A stretch of DNA of 64,000 nucleotides from Candidatus Woesearchaeota archaeon (GTDB taxonomy: Archaea; Nanobdellota; Nanobdellia; Woesearchaeales; ARS49), in assembly GCA_016188265.1 (NCBI GenBank), contig JACPID010000003.1, positions 17,070-81,069 on the forward strand. Direction: 5' to 3'. Shown here one piece after another: positions 46,652 to 57,478 of this stretch. The notes below the pieces were generated by a model. That model searched no databases and was not told the DNA's origin. It was given only the letters and a program-made list of their open reading frames with translations. The position numbers were made by a program, and so were the translations under genes. The number at the start of each line of letters is the position of its first letter. The stretch's first letter is position 1.

Positions 46652-49357
46652 ATGCGATGGATCATTGCAATAAGCGTCATACTAATTGTACTTCCATTAA
46701 CTAATGCAGTTGTATTTGATTATTATATTGGTGAAGCTAATTCTATACACCTTTTACCAGGCCAGAAGCAAGAATTGCCTACAAAACAGTTTATGATTTA
46801 CTTAAATTCTTGCGGCAGTGTTGCAAGAAATAGATGTTCTTCCCTGTCAAGTTTTAATGCTGTTATTGATAGTGTTTCTCTTCCAGGCCATAATCCAGGA
46901 GTTGATGTTTTTGCTTGTTATACTGCTGTTTCAGAAAAATTTGTTCAAACTATTTCATTTTCCGGCACAGCTCCTAATAAAGTTGATGACCATAAATGCA
47001 ATTTTAATGCTTATGCAGATGCATTTTTGTTTGAAAATTTCACTAAAAAACAAGCAAGCGCTTCCTTTAGTGATAAAGAAGCAAAACCTCTTGGCAGTGT
47101 AGAAGAGCTTTTAGGCCCTGTAAATGTTAATGAAGCAACTGTTTTTTCTGCATCAAATGATGTTATTGTTTGGATTGGAACAGACATGGATTTTGGAATT
47201 AAAAAAACCAGAGATTTTACAAAAAATGCATGGGCTTGTCTTGATTCAAATCATAATCAGCAATGTGATTATATTGATGGAAAAGAATGCATTGCAAAAA
47301 AAGGCTCTTGGTATAATGGTTTTTGCTGCGGTGTTGATTATAACCCAGGATATTATTCTACATTAAAAAAAACAGTTCCTGTGTGGGGCTTAAAAACACA
47401 GCAAATTGATGTTCCTGTTAATTCAATTTGCGGAACTAATGTTGAGGGCAAATACCAATGGCTACCTTTAGAAGAAGTTGGAGAACCTAGATCATCACTT
47501 GAACCTGAAGGCTTATTTGTATCTGATGGAACTAAATTTTTTAATTGCGGCGGCGATAAAGATTTTATGAACCTTCACGGAATTCCAAAACTTGACAAAT
47601 CTATATTTACGTACAAAGGAAAATCAAATGAATACCTTTGCCAGAATGAAGAAATAATTTCTTGCGGAGGAAATACCCCTTTTTCTGAATTATCAAAAAA
47701 TCCCGGGGAAAAGATTAATTACAAAAGTAAAGAATATTATTGCAGCAGTTCAGGCTTATTTGTTGATGACCTCGATAAAACTGATGAATCAACCTGCAAT
47801 AATGCAGGATTTATTTGGACTGGAACAAAATGTTGCGGAGATCCTGAAGAAAAACCAGAATATTATAACGATCCTTACAATTCTTCAAAAGTTAAACAAG
47901 GGCTTGGCGGAGGCTGTTGGAATAGTAATTTTGTTGCTAGAGGCAGAACAATTCCAGATGATCAGGGAATTATCAACCATCAAGGAGAGTTTTATAGTTG
48001 TAAATTTCCAACTAATCAAGCGCTTCTATTGCAAGTTAAAAATGAACAAGAATGCACAGTTCTTCCAGAATCTGTTCCAGAACCTGAAAATTACAAGCAT
48101 GCAGTATGCCAGCCTAATGGAAAATGGGTTATTGATAATGACTCTTCTGCTAAATCAAAAAAAAGCATTTCATGGAATCCCAATTCTAACCAGATAGTTC
48201 AAGGATGCTGTTCTTCTTCACAATGCTGGGATGGCAATCAATGTAAAAACTTAAATGAATATATAGCAATTTCTGACGATGAAGGATTTCAGTGCACTGC
48301 ACAAGGATGGCAGGCAGCAAAAGTAAAACATCGTTGGGATAGAAAAACAGATGCAGGATTTTGTGAATTAGCATCACAATGTCTTGTCGATCCTTCAGGA
48401 GATTTTTTATTAAATGGAAAACCTGAAGCTTGGTTTGAAAATAAAAAACCTCAATGCATTAATGATTCACAATACATTTTAGATCCAATCTGCGATGATG
48501 GTTCTTGGACTTCTAGAACAAGAAATATTGCTCTTTCATTAATTACTGTTGCAGAACAAGATTCGCCTAATGATTATACTTTATTTTGCGGAAATTACGA
48601 TGAGGTTTTACCATATCTGGACTACTCGGTTTCAAGAGGCGATGTAAAACAATATTTTGAATCTTTTTGCAAGCCATTTAATAGCCAAGATCAATATCCT
48701 TGTGTAAATAATGTTTGCGCTTTAAAATTTTCAAAAGGTGTTGCATTTGGCGCTTCTCTTAATATTCCAATTAATGATGATGAAAAATCATTTTTATATG
48801 CTCTTGACTTAGATAAAAACTTTTGTTCAAATATTGATATAACTGCTAATTTCTATGAAGAATGCAGCCCAGGGCAACTTTCAAAATCAAGCTTATTTTA
48901 CAATCCTAAACAACAATCAATACTTTACTTGCCTAAAGGAAGCATACCTTTTCCTTTAACTTACAAAACTGCATTTGACCGCTTTATAAAACAGCCTTTA
49001 GATACATTAATAACTTATGCTAAAACAATAAGCACTTTAAAAATGCCTCTTGCACAATTTTTTACAAAATTAGGCATTCTTAATAATCTTTATGCAAGCT
49101 CAAAAAATGGAGTTAGAGTATTTGCATTTCTTGAAAAACATCAAACAAAACAAGATGCATCTTATTTAGGAATAAAATATAGCAGCACTGAGTTTTCTGA
49201 ACAGTTATGTTCTGAATTTTTTAAACTTAAGGATGTTAATGCGCAATGCTTAAAACAACCATTGCCTTTTGATTTCTTGCTTATTTCAAAAAGCTATCCT
49301 GGCGAGAAATCACTTGTTGACTTCTGGAATGAACTTACTGGAGGTTTGAGGCTGTGA
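46652..49357 (+). CDS. Large secreted Cys-rich protein
   Basis: Signal peptide MRWIIAISVILIVLPLTNAVV; repeated CC motifs (GFCCGVD, KCCGDPEEKPEYY, GCCSSSQCWDG). Confidence 0.75.
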   Translation: MRWIIAISVILIVLPLTNAVVFDYYIGEANSIHLLPGQKQELPTKQFMIYLNSCGSVARNRCSSLSSFNAVIDSVSLPGHNPGVDVFACYTAVSEKFVQTISFSGTAPNKVDDHKCNFNAYADAFLFENFTKKQASASFSDKEAKPLGSVEELLGPVNVNEATVFSASNDVIVWIGTDMDFGIKKTRDFTKNAWACLDSNHNQQCDYIDGKECIAKKGSWYNGFCCGVDYNPGYYSTLKKTVPVWGLKTQQIDVPVNSICGTNVEGKYQWLPLEEVGEPRSSLEPEGLFVSDGTKFFNCGGDKDFMNLHGIPKLDKSIFTYKGKSNEYLCQNEEIISCGGNTPFSELSKNPGEKINYKSKEYYCSSSGLFVDDLDKTDESTCNNAGFIWTGTKCCGDPEEKPEYYNDPYNSSKVKQGLGGGCWNSNFVARGRTIPDDQGIINHQGEFYSCKFPTNQALLLQVKNEQECTVLPESVPEPENYKHAVCQPNGKWVIDNDSSAKSKKSISWNPNSNQIVQGCCSSSQCWDGNQCKNLNEYIAISDDEGFQCTAQGWQAAKVKHRWDRKTDAGFCELASQCLVDPSGDFLLNGKPEAWFENKKPQCINDSQYILDPICDDGSWTSRTRNIALSLITVAEQDSPNDYTLFCGNYDEVLPYLDYSVSRGDVKQYFESFCKPFNSQDQYPCVNNVCALKFSKGVAFGASLNIPINDDEKSFLYALDLDKNFCSNIDITANFYEECSPGQLSKSSLFYNPKQQSILYLPKGSIPFPLTYKTAFDRFIKQPLDTLITYAKTISTLKMPLAQFFTKLGILNNLYASSKNGVRVFAFLEKHQTKQDASYLGIKYSSTEFSEQLCSEFFKLKDVNAQCLKQPLPFDFLLISKSYPGEKSLVDFWNELTGGLRL

Positions 49358-50571
49358 AAGGCCAAATAACTATTTTTATTATCCTTGGACTGCTGATAAT
49401 CTTTTTAATATTACTAAGCATTTATTTTTTTGTAAAAGAACAGGTTAAACAGCCTGTTGACCAATCAGAAATAATGTCAATTAAGTCAACACTTCAATCT
49501 TGCATTGAACAAGCAACATTAAGCGCTTTTATTCAGTTTTTAAAACAAGGAGGAAAATATCAAGTTGATTCAACAAAAATGCCGTTGCTTGTTACTCGTG
49601 AACCTGTTCTTATTTCAAATTATGATAATGTTCCTTTTTTATCAAATCAACCGCCAGTTTATCCATGGAAAACATTTCCCTATAATCCAGAAACAAAACA
49701 AAAAGAATTTGTTCAAACATCAATTTTTGGCTGGAATAAAATATCTTCACTTCAACAAATGGAAGCTGATCTTTCAAAAATAATTAAAGAACAATTAAAA
49801 AAACAATGTGAAAACTTGCAAATTCCAGCATCTATAAATTTAGAAGATGTAAATATAAATTCTGTTTTTGGAAACATTGACACTATTATTTCTGTTTCAG
49901 GAATACGTGTTAAATTTCAACAAAATGTTGCTTCAAATATTCCTGAAATAAAAGTTCGCATTCCTATTGCAATGAAAGTATTATATAATTTTATAAGAAA
50001 TTTTATAGATGATGAAGTAAATGATGCACAGCACAAATTCCAACAAGAAAACCAAATATTTTCTGTTATTACTGAAAAAATTGAAGGGCACACTTTAGTG
50101 TCTATAACAGATCCATCGCTTAATATACAAGGAGTGCCCTTCTTTTTTCAATTTATTATTGAAAACAGGCCCCCGGCATTATTTTACATAGATCAAGATA
50201 TGCTTGGCCAAAATCTTGTCTGCTCTGAAACAAAAATATCTTTAGAAAAACCTAACAAATTAATTATTAGTGGAGGAATTTCCCCTTTAATCTCTGTGAA
50301 TGAAAATGAGCTTCCAGCAAAAGCTTTTGTTCAGCAAGGAAAAATAATTGCACATCCTTGTTTTGAACAAACTATCTTATTAGAAGCCATAGACCCGGAC
50401 CAGGACTTATTTGCATTTTCAATTGATGAAGGCGATCATGTTATTAATGAAAAAGAATACCAAAACTTATGTTTTATTCCTATGACTATTAGAGTTAGTG
50501 ACGGTTTTGAAAGTGATTTTCAAAAACTAAAATTTCGTGTTAAGCCAAGAGGTAAAGCATGCCCAGAATAA
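49354..50571 (+). CDS. Membrane-anchored protein with pilin-like N-terminus
   Basis: MKGQITIFIILGLLIIFLILLSIYFFVKEQ; GTG start, 4-nt overlap with upstream gene. Confidence 0.7.
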   Translation: MKGQITIFIILGLLIIFLILLSIYFFVKEQVKQPVDQSEIMSIKSTLQSCIEQATLSAFIQFLKQGGKYQVDSTKMPLLVTREPVLISNYDNVPFLSNQPPVYPWKTFPYNPETKQKEFVQTSIFGWNKISSLQQMEADLSKIIKEQLKKQCENLQIPASINLEDVNINSVFGNIDTIISVSGIRVKFQQNVASNIPEIKVRIPIAMKVLYNFIRNFIDDEVNDAQHKFQQENQIFSVITEKIEGHTLVSITDPSLNIQGVPFFFQFIIENRPPALFYIDQDMLGQNLVCSETKISLEKPNKLIISGGISPLISVNENELPAKAFVQQGKIIAHPCFEQTILLEAIDPDQDLFAFSIDEGDHVINEKEYQNLCFIPMTIRVSDGFESDFQKLKFRVKPRGKACPE

Positions 50572-53500
50572 GCTGGCAACAAATAGTTGGAAGTTTATGG
50601 TTTATAGTTTTATTGCTAATTATTGTTCCTTTTGCTTCTGCAGAAGGCTGTTGCTGTAATACTCAAACAGGACTTGCCGAGCCAGATTCAGCTCAACCAG
50701 ATGCAAATACATGTGCGCAAGAACTTACATTTTTAGAAATAACTAGCGAAGAAAGATTTGCAAAAGTTACTTGCAGTGAAAAATGCATTGAAGAATTTGG
50801 CGAAAGAGCTTATGTATGTGGTGATGGTTACTGTAATGAACCAGAAGAAACACCAGATTCATGTCCTGTAGATTGTAAAAGAGTTATTGCATTGTGTGGA
50901 GACCCTTTATATAATCCTCCGCCAAGACTCTTCAGGGTATTGCCAGTTAAATCACAGCCAATTCTTGAGCTTTTTTTTACACTTGAATGCCCTCAATCAA
51001 TTCAGTTTTTAGATATTTATCGCTGTACTGGAAAAGATTGTACTGATTTCAAAAAAATTGATACAATTGCACCAACAACATCATATAAAGATTTTAGTGA
51101 ATTAAGTTTTAATCAAGATTATTCATACAAAATTGAAGCTCAATATAGCAGTGGAAAAAGCTCTGCTGTTAAAGCAACAGGTAATTTAGGGAATATAGAA
51201 TGTTTAAGCCAAAACTCTCCTGTTTTTTGTATTTCTGATGGTTATTATAATAAGTATAAAAACCTTCTTCAAAAACAAGGACATGGTATTTTAAGCGCTC
51301 AATCTTTTCAAAATGAATTTATAAATTCAGTAAGCGCAGAATTTAATACAAGATTTAATCAAGCCTGGAAATGCAATGATTTAAATAAGCTTTATCAAGA
51401 CTTGCCAAAAGTCCAGTGCGATGCTTCAAAAAATGAAGTTTGTGTTATTCGTGGAAGTTCTGCTCAATGCATTACTCCATCAGTTTGTGAAAATAACAGG
51501 CCTTTTGGTCTTTTTAACGCTGTAGAATCTTGCGAAGGACTAGAACAAAATCCAAATTATTGCTATTTTGATCGTAAAACAGGAATAATTAACACATGCA
51601 ATAATTGCCCAACAGATTATTCTTTGCAATGTTATGATTATAAAACAAAAGGCGCTTGTGAAAACGATAATTGTAATGTTGGAAATTGCGCTTGGAGGAA
51701 TATTTTTCCTTCTTTGGGCATAGGAGTATGTATTGACACTGCTCAAAATAATTGTCATCTTTGCACTGAAAAAAACAGTTTATTTGATTCATGTTATGCT
51801 GAAAAAGCAAAAGCGCTTTCAACAAATACTGCATCTTGTTATTACTCTCCAACCTTTAAACAAGCTCTTGACTGTTCAAGAATAACTTGTCAAGATTATG
51901 AGCTAGAGCAAGATTGCGGGACCCCCTTGGGAGGTGTAAAACTTAATCAAGATAATTCTATACAACAAAAAAGCATTGATCCTTGTGGAATTGGTGCCTG
52001 CCAGTTCCAACCACAGGGTTGTATGAAAAATGCTGATGGAAATACAGGCCCTGGTTCTGAAGACTGCTCAAAAGGAGACCGCAATTGTGAGCTAGATTAT
52101 TTTCCTCCAGAAACACAAATTTCTTTGACAGGCAACAAAAATGAATTTCTCCATATCAGGATTAAAGATAAAAAAACAAAAGAAGACCCTTTAAGAGATT
52201 TGTCAGAAAAACCAGGATACTTTACTTATTTATGTTTGGTTACTGCAACAAAACAGTGCAATGATGCAAGTAGTTTTGATATTAAAATAAACGCTTCACG
52301 TTTAGTGCTTAATAATCTAGTATTATTTGAAAAAAAACAAAGACTTGCAACGCTTCAAGAAGGCAAAAACATATTGAAGTTTTTTAGCAAAGATAATTCA
52401 AGCAATTTAGAGCAAATAAAATCAATTGAAATTTCAGCATGTGATAATTGTCAAGGGCCTGTTGTAGATTTTATAAAAGTAGAAGGAGCAAAAAGATTTG
52501 ATGACTTCTTTTACACAAATAATATACAACCAGCAATAAGTGTTGAATTTATAACTCCAACACAAATTACAACAGCAGAACTGATAAGAGAAGGAAAAAC
52601 AGTTCAACTTAAACAAACAAATTCAGGCTTTAATATTGGTTTTACTTTCATTCCAACTTCACCATTAACAGAAGGAGCATACACATTTAGATTAAGCGCT
52701 TTAAATCAAAAAAATATAGAATTAATTCAACAAGCTGCCATTGGTTTGGTTATTGATACAACTCCGCCTACAGTAGAAGCAAGTCCTGATGATGGAACTG
52801 CCTTTGAAACTCAACAAGTTAGTGTTAAACTATTATTCAGCGAACCAGTGATGCCAGATAATCTTATTTTAGAAGAAGATACTTTTGTTAATAAATTTGC
52901 AAGTGTTCCTGAAGAATCAAAAGTTATTGATATACTTCAAACAAAAGACAATAAAGTATTTGAAGGAAAATTAACACATAAACAAGATGGAGTAATAACT
53001 TTTGTTATTGATGTTACAGATTTTGCAGGAAATATTCTTCAAACAACATCATCATACTCAGTTAATACAGGGATTGGAAAAATACGCTTAAAACAACCAA
53101 GTTGGGGCATTACTTCACAAACTCAGTTTGATATCATTATTCAAACAACAACAAAATCAGAATGTTCTTATGCATATGATCTTCCTACAATTCCTCCTGC
53201 AAATGAGCAGAACTTCCTTGCAAGCAAACGTTTTGATAAAACAAGCGGAAACTTTCATGTTGTTCAAGGATTCAACAGATTGCAAGATAGACAAGAACAT
53301 CATATTGATATTTTTTGTAAAGATAAAAATGGAATAATGTATGAGCGTTTTACATTATCAATTGATACAACGCCTTTATTTATTATTGAAGCATTTGCAT
53401 CTCCAGAAAAAATTTCTGAAACTTCAGACCAAATTCAAGATTTATATGAAACAACACTTAATATTGTACTGAACGAAGAAGGATTCTGCAGGTATGCAGA

Positions 53501-55493
53501 TGAATCAACTTCATTTGATAAAATGAAAAATTTTCAGAACTATGATAGAGTGCCAAAAATAGTCCTTCAAACACCTATTAAAGTAATGCAGCAAAAAGAT
53601 TATGAATACTTTGTTCAATGTAAAGATAAAGCAGAATTGCTTTCAAATACTAAAATAGTTAGTTTTAGTGTTGATTTAAGCCAAAATTTTAGTATAGAAA
53701 GCAAAACAAAAAAAGGATTTAATAGCCCTGATATTGAATTGAGAATTTTTACTAATAAAAAATCAGTATGCTTTTATGGAGAAGATGAAAGATCAATAAC
53801 AAATCCTTTAGGAGAAAGTGAGATTAGTTTTTTTCATAAACAATTAGTTTCTGCATCTGGAAATGCTTCAGGTATTTTAAATTATTATGTTAGGTGCACT
53901 TCAACACAAGGAGAAATAGCAGAAGCAAAAGTTGAAATATTTGTAGATTTAACACCTCCAACCCTTAATATTGATGTTTCTACAGACTATTATTTAGATA
54001 GAAAAATTTCATGGGATTTAGACATGTTTAAGATAAGATTAGAAGGACAAGATGAAGAAACTGGCATTGCAGGATTTTATTATTTAATTGAAAATATTGA
54101 TGGCCAAGTTGTTGCTGATTGGGCTTTCACAGACAGAACAGATGGCAAATCATTTTATGTTAAACAAAAAAGCGACAACACCCCAATTATGTTAATTGAT
54201 AAAACATCTTATAGAGTGCGTGCACGCGCAGTAAATAAAGCAGGACTTCATAGTGAAGAGATTGTAAGTGATTTTGTCCTGATAGATTCAAGCGTTGAAC
54301 CTGAACACTGCATAAATGAACGCCATGATCCTGATCAAGGAGAGATTGGAGCAGATTGCGGAGGAACTTGCAGTGGTGCCTGTAAATCTGGTGATTTTTG
54401 CCAAACAAATGAGAATTGTGAAAGCAACATATGTAAAGAAGGAATATGCCAAGCGCCTTCCTGCAATGATAAAATCAAAACTTTTGATTTTGAAACAGAT
54501 ATAGATTGTGGCGGGCAATGCCCAACAAAATGCAGTATAAGCAGTTCTTGCAAGATTAATAGTGACTGTGAACTTGATTTTTGCCAAAATTTTGTTTGCG
54601 AACAACCAGGACCTTGTGAAGATAAGCATTTAAGCTCAGAAACTGGAGAAACAGATATAGATTGCGGAGGATTATGCGGTTCTTGCAGTGCAGGCAAAAA
54701 CTGCAATTCAAACAAAGATTGCTCTTCAGGATTATCTTGCAATGAAAATGTATGTACAATTTTAGCAGAAGCTGACAGTGATGCTGATAGCATAAAAGAT
54801 GATCAAGATATTTGCTTAGAAACACCATCTGGAGAGCAGGTTGAAAGAATAGGGCCTTATGCGGGATGCTCTGAAGAGCAAAGATATACAAAATGGATTA
54901 TTGACAATTTTGGCAGTGCAGAAGCAGAAGGTGCAGGAAAGTATGATGATCCTGACAATGACGGCTTAAATAATTGGGAAGAATTTATTTTATACAAAAA
55001 TTACAAACAAAGTACAGATCCATTAAATGCAGATACTGATGGTGATGGCTGGAATGACAACGAAGAAGTAAAAAAAGGGTACAATCCTTTAAATGAAAAA
55101 GAACATCCCCCATCACTAATATGGACTTTATTTAAATGGATGATTATTCTCGCAATTTTAGGAATAATTGGTTATGGCGGGCATTATTCGTATAAGCGTT
55201 GGGTTAAAGATTGGCTTGAAGAAAAAGGCTGGCTAAAAAAGAAAGAAATGCCATTTCCAATACTGCCTAAACCGCTAATCAGGCCTCCTATCAGCATAAA
55301 ACCTCCTGTAAAAGTTCCTCCAATTTCTTTTAAAAAACCTCCTGAAAAAATATTAAAAGAATTAAAAAAATTAGCAAAACCAAAAAAAGAAGAGTACTTA
55401 ACTCTTAAAGAATTAGCCGGCAAAATAAAGAAAAAAGATGTTTCAAAAGAAGTATTTGAAAAACTTAAAAAATTTAGAGAAAAAAGAAGATGA
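50559..55493 (+). CDS. Giant Cys-rich surface protein (1644 aa) with TSP3-like repeats, C-terminal TM and basic Pro-rich tail
   Basis: Signal peptide; CGDGYCNEPEETPDSCPVDC; three ETD-DCGG-C modules; DPDNDGLNNWEEF and DTDGDGWNDNEEVKKGYNPL; TM IWTLFKWMIILAILGIIGYGG; tail PPISIKPPVKVPPISFKKPPEK. Confidence 0.8.
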   Translation: MPRISWQQIVGSLWFIVLLLIIVPFASAEGCCCNTQTGLAEPDSAQPDANTCAQELTFLEITSEERFAKVTCSEKCIEEFGERAYVCGDGYCNEPEETPDSCPVDCKRVIALCGDPLYNPPPRLFRVLPVKSQPILELFFTLECPQSIQFLDIYRCTGKDCTDFKKIDTIAPTTSYKDFSELSFNQDYSYKIEAQYSSGKSSAVKATGNLGNIECLSQNSPVFCISDGYYNKYKNLLQKQGHGILSAQSFQNEFINSVSAEFNTRFNQAWKCNDLNKLYQDLPKVQCDASKNEVCVIRGSSAQCITPSVCENNRPFGLFNAVESCEGLEQNPNYCYFDRKTGIINTCNNCPTDYSLQCYDYKTKGACENDNCNVGNCAWRNIFPSLGIGVCIDTAQNNCHLCTEKNSLFDSCYAEKAKALSTNTASCYYSPTFKQALDCSRITCQDYELEQDCGTPLGGVKLNQDNSIQQKSIDPCGIGACQFQPQGCMKNADGNTGPGSEDCSKGDRNCELDYFPPETQISLTGNKNEFLHIRIKDKKTKEDPLRDLSEKPGYFTYLCLVTATKQCNDASSFDIKINASRLVLNNLVLFEKKQRLATLQEGKNILKFFSKDNSSNLEQIKSIEISACDNCQGPVVDFIKVEGAKRFDDFFYTNNIQPAISVEFITPTQITTAELIREGKTVQLKQTNSGFNIGFTFIPTSPLTEGAYTFRLSALNQKNIELIQQAAIGLVIDTTPPTVEASPDDGTAFETQQVSVKLLFSEPVMPDNLILEEDTFVNKFASVPEESKVIDILQTKDNKVFEGKLTHKQDGVITFVIDVTDFAGNILQTTSSYSVNTGIGKIRLKQPSWGITSQTQFDIIIQTTTKSECSYAYDLPTIPPANEQNFLASKRFDKTSGNFHVVQGFNRLQDRQEHHIDIFCKDKNGIMYERFTLSIDTTPLFIIEAFASPEKISETSDQIQDLYETTLNIVLNEEGFCRYADESTSFDKMKNFQNYDRVPKIVLQTPIKVMQQKDYEYFVQCKDKAELLSNTKIVSFSVDLSQNFSIESKTKKGFNSPDIELRIFTNKKSVCFYGEDERSITNPLGESEISFFHKQLVSASGNASGILNYYVRCTSTQGEIAEAKVEIFVDLTPPTLNIDVSTDYYLDRKISWDLDMFKIRLEGQDEETGIAGFYYLIENIDGQVVADWAFTDRTDGKSFYVKQKSDNTPIMLIDKTSYRVRARAVNKAGLHSEEIVSDFVLIDSSVEPEHCINERHDPDQGEIGADCGGTCSGACKSGDFCQTNENCESNICKEGICQAPSCNDKIKTFDFETDIDCGGQCPTKCSISSSCKINSDCELDFCQNFVCEQPGPCEDKHLSSETGETDIDCGGLCGSCSAGKNCNSNKDCSSGLSCNENVCTILAEADSDADSIKDDQDICLETPSGEQVERIGPYAGCSEEQRYTKWIIDNFGSAEAEGAGKYDDPDNDGLNNWEEFILYKNYKQSTDPLNADTDGDGWNDNEEVKKGYNPLNEKEHPPSLIWTLFKWMIILAILGIIGYGGHYSYKRWVKDWLEEKGWLKKKEMPFPILPKPLIRPPISIKPPVKVPPISFKKPPEKILKELKKLAKPKKEEYLTLKELAGKIKKKDVSKEVFEKLKKFREKRR

Positions 55494-55972
55494 AGAATAA
55501 ATCCCAGCTCATAGGCCAAATTTTTATTTTTATTTTTGCCCTTGCAGTTTTTGCAATGCTTGTAAGCTTCGGCTATAAATATGTTAAACAAATTCAAGAA
55601 TCACACTACACACTTTCTATTGTTGACTTTCGCGATAAATTATCTGAAGCAGTAGAACGTATTAGGTATAGAACTGGCAGCGTTGAAAAATTAGCTCTTA
55701 AATTTCCTCAAAGACATTTAGAAATATGTTTTGTTGATTCTGAATCAGCAGAATCACTGGCAGAAAATAGGCCTTTACTGCACTCTTTATGGTCTGGGAG
55801 CAAACAAAATGTTTTTCTCCAACCTTTATCTTTAATTCCAATCATATTACCTTCAATAAAAATAGATTCAGGTTATTGCTGCTTAACTCCTGACGGAACA
55901 CTAAATCTTCGTTTAGAAGCCCTTCCAGATAAAGTTAAAATAAGCCCGTGGGAATTAGAGTGTGAAAAATGA
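55490..55972 (+). CDS. Membrane-anchored pilin-like protein
   Basis: MKNKSQLIGQIFIFIFALAVFAMLVSFGYKYV. Confidence 0.65.
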   Translation: MKNKSQLIGQIFIFIFALAVFAMLVSFGYKYVKQIQESHYTLSIVDFRDKLSEAVERIRYRTGSVEKLALKFPQRHLEICFVDSESAESLAENRPLLHSLWSGSKQNVFLQPLSLIPIILPSIKIDSGYCCLTPDGTLNLRLEALPDKVKISPWELECEK

Positions 55973-56979
55973 GCAAAGCAATTGAATTACAATTTCACTG
56001 GGTGTTTCTCTTGATAGCTGGTGCAATAATTCTTGGCTTTTTTAGCATTATTGCTTTAAAACAGTACCAAATCAGCACTGCAAAAAAAGAAATCTTTCTT
56101 TTAAGGGATTTTGAAACAACATTTGAAAGCTCTCTTAAATCAGAAAATACAGTTATGCCTCCTTTAGATACAATTCAAGATGTTTCATTTTATTGTTCAA
56201 ATGTTTGCGATTGTAATTATATTATTGGAAAAACACAAAGGCCTTATAGAGAAAAAATAATAATCTCACCTCCAAATCTTAAAGGAGGGAAACAGATAAT
56301 GTGGGCTCTTCCAGTAAACCTGCCTTTTAAAGTAAGCTCGATTTTATTGCTTTTTAATCAAAATGTAAAATTTTATTTTATATACGATGAAACTAGTGAG
56401 TCAGTAAAATTAAAAGAAATAATACAAAGAAATATTCCTGAAACACTTATTTCACAATTTATTCAAAAACCTGATTTATACAATTTACAATTTGAGGGAT
56501 ATGATTATTCAAGATTTGTATTTATTGAAACCTCAATACAGGATATTGATAATAGTTTCAGCAATGAAGATGTTAGCGCCGTTTTAATAAACGACAATCT
56601 TGCTGAGTTCTATGAAAAACAAGAAGGACAAGCTGTATTTATCAGGCAAAAATCATTTTTCTTTTATCCAGAAGATAAAGGATCATTATTTGCTGCAATT
56701 TTTTCATCTGATGCAAATATGTTTTCCTGTTCTATGCAAAAAATATATTCACGCCTTGAAGCTATTGCAAACATTCATAAATCTCGTATTCAAGAATTGC
56801 AAGGTTTTGAAGAGCGCTGTTATTATCCACTAGATAACATAGCAAGATTGGAGGAAATTTCACCAGAATTAATGCAAAATAATGTAAATTCATTTTCACA
56901 ACTGCCTTTAATAATAGAATCATTAAAAAAAGAGAATTACAATATTGCAGATATACAAGGATGCCCTTCAATGTACTAA
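55969..56979 (+). CDS. Membrane-anchored surface protein
   Basis: MSKAIELQFHWVFLLIAGAIILGFFSIIALKQYQ N-terminal TM. Confidence 0.65.
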   Translation: MSKAIELQFHWVFLLIAGAIILGFFSIIALKQYQISTAKKEIFLLRDFETTFESSLKSENTVMPPLDTIQDVSFYCSNVCDCNYIIGKTQRPYREKIIISPPNLKGGKQIMWALPVNLPFKVSSILLLFNQNVKFYFIYDETSESVKLKEIIQRNIPETLISQFIQKPDLYNLQFEGYDYSRFVFIETSIQDIDNSFSNEDVSAVLINDNLAEFYEKQEGQAVFIRQKSFFFYPEDKGSLFAAIFSSDANMFSCSMQKIYSRLEAIANIHKSRIQELQGFEERCYYPLDNIARLEEISPELMQNNVNSFSQLPLIIESLKKENYNIADIQGCPSMY

Positions 56980-56980
56980 A

Positions 56981-57478
56981 ATGAAATCTAAAGCTCAGAT
57001 TAAAATGTTTGAAAATGTTGCTGTTATGATAGTTTTCTTTTTTTTACTTGTTTTAGGTTTTAGAGTGTATTATTCTTATCAAGAACAGGCATTAAGTGAA
57101 GAATTAAGAGACATTCTTGAAACAAGAACTTTTCAACTTGTTGAACGCTTGACTGCTCTCCCAGAACTAGAATGCAGTGTTGGAAGTGTTGAAATTCCTT
57201 CCTGCATTGATTTATTAAAATCAAAATCACTTCAAAATTATATAAAAAAAAATCCAGAAAAATATTTTACTTTTTTTGGCTTTTCAACAATTGAGATTAA
57301 ACCAGTATATGGGGAGCCTATTATAGTCTATAACAACACACCTAAAAGTTATACTTCAATGCAAATCAGGCATCTGCCAGTATTATTGTATGATGCAAAA
57401 GGAAATGCAAAATGTGTCGGTGTATCTGGTAATTGTTTTTTAGCAAATTTAAAAGTGAGTGTTTATGAAGAGGAATAA
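56981..57478 (+). CDS. Membrane-anchored pilin-like protein
   Basis: MKSKAQIKMFENVAVMIVFFFLLVLGFRVYYSYQ; start at ATG 56981 rather than 56945. Confidence 0.65.
   Translation: MKSKAQIKMFENVAVMIVFFFLLVLGFRVYYSYQEQALSEELRDILETRTFQLVERLTALPELECSVGSVEIPSCIDLLKSKSLQNYIKKNPEKYFTFFGFSTIEIKPVYGEPIIVYNNTPKSYTSMQIRHLPVLLYDAKGNAKCVGVSGNCFLANLKVSVYEEE

Noticed and set aside
54187-54891. Cluster of minus-strand and alternate-frame ORFs over the Cys-rich adhesin
   Set aside because: Low-complexity shadow translations; the sense frame is one long coherent protein.
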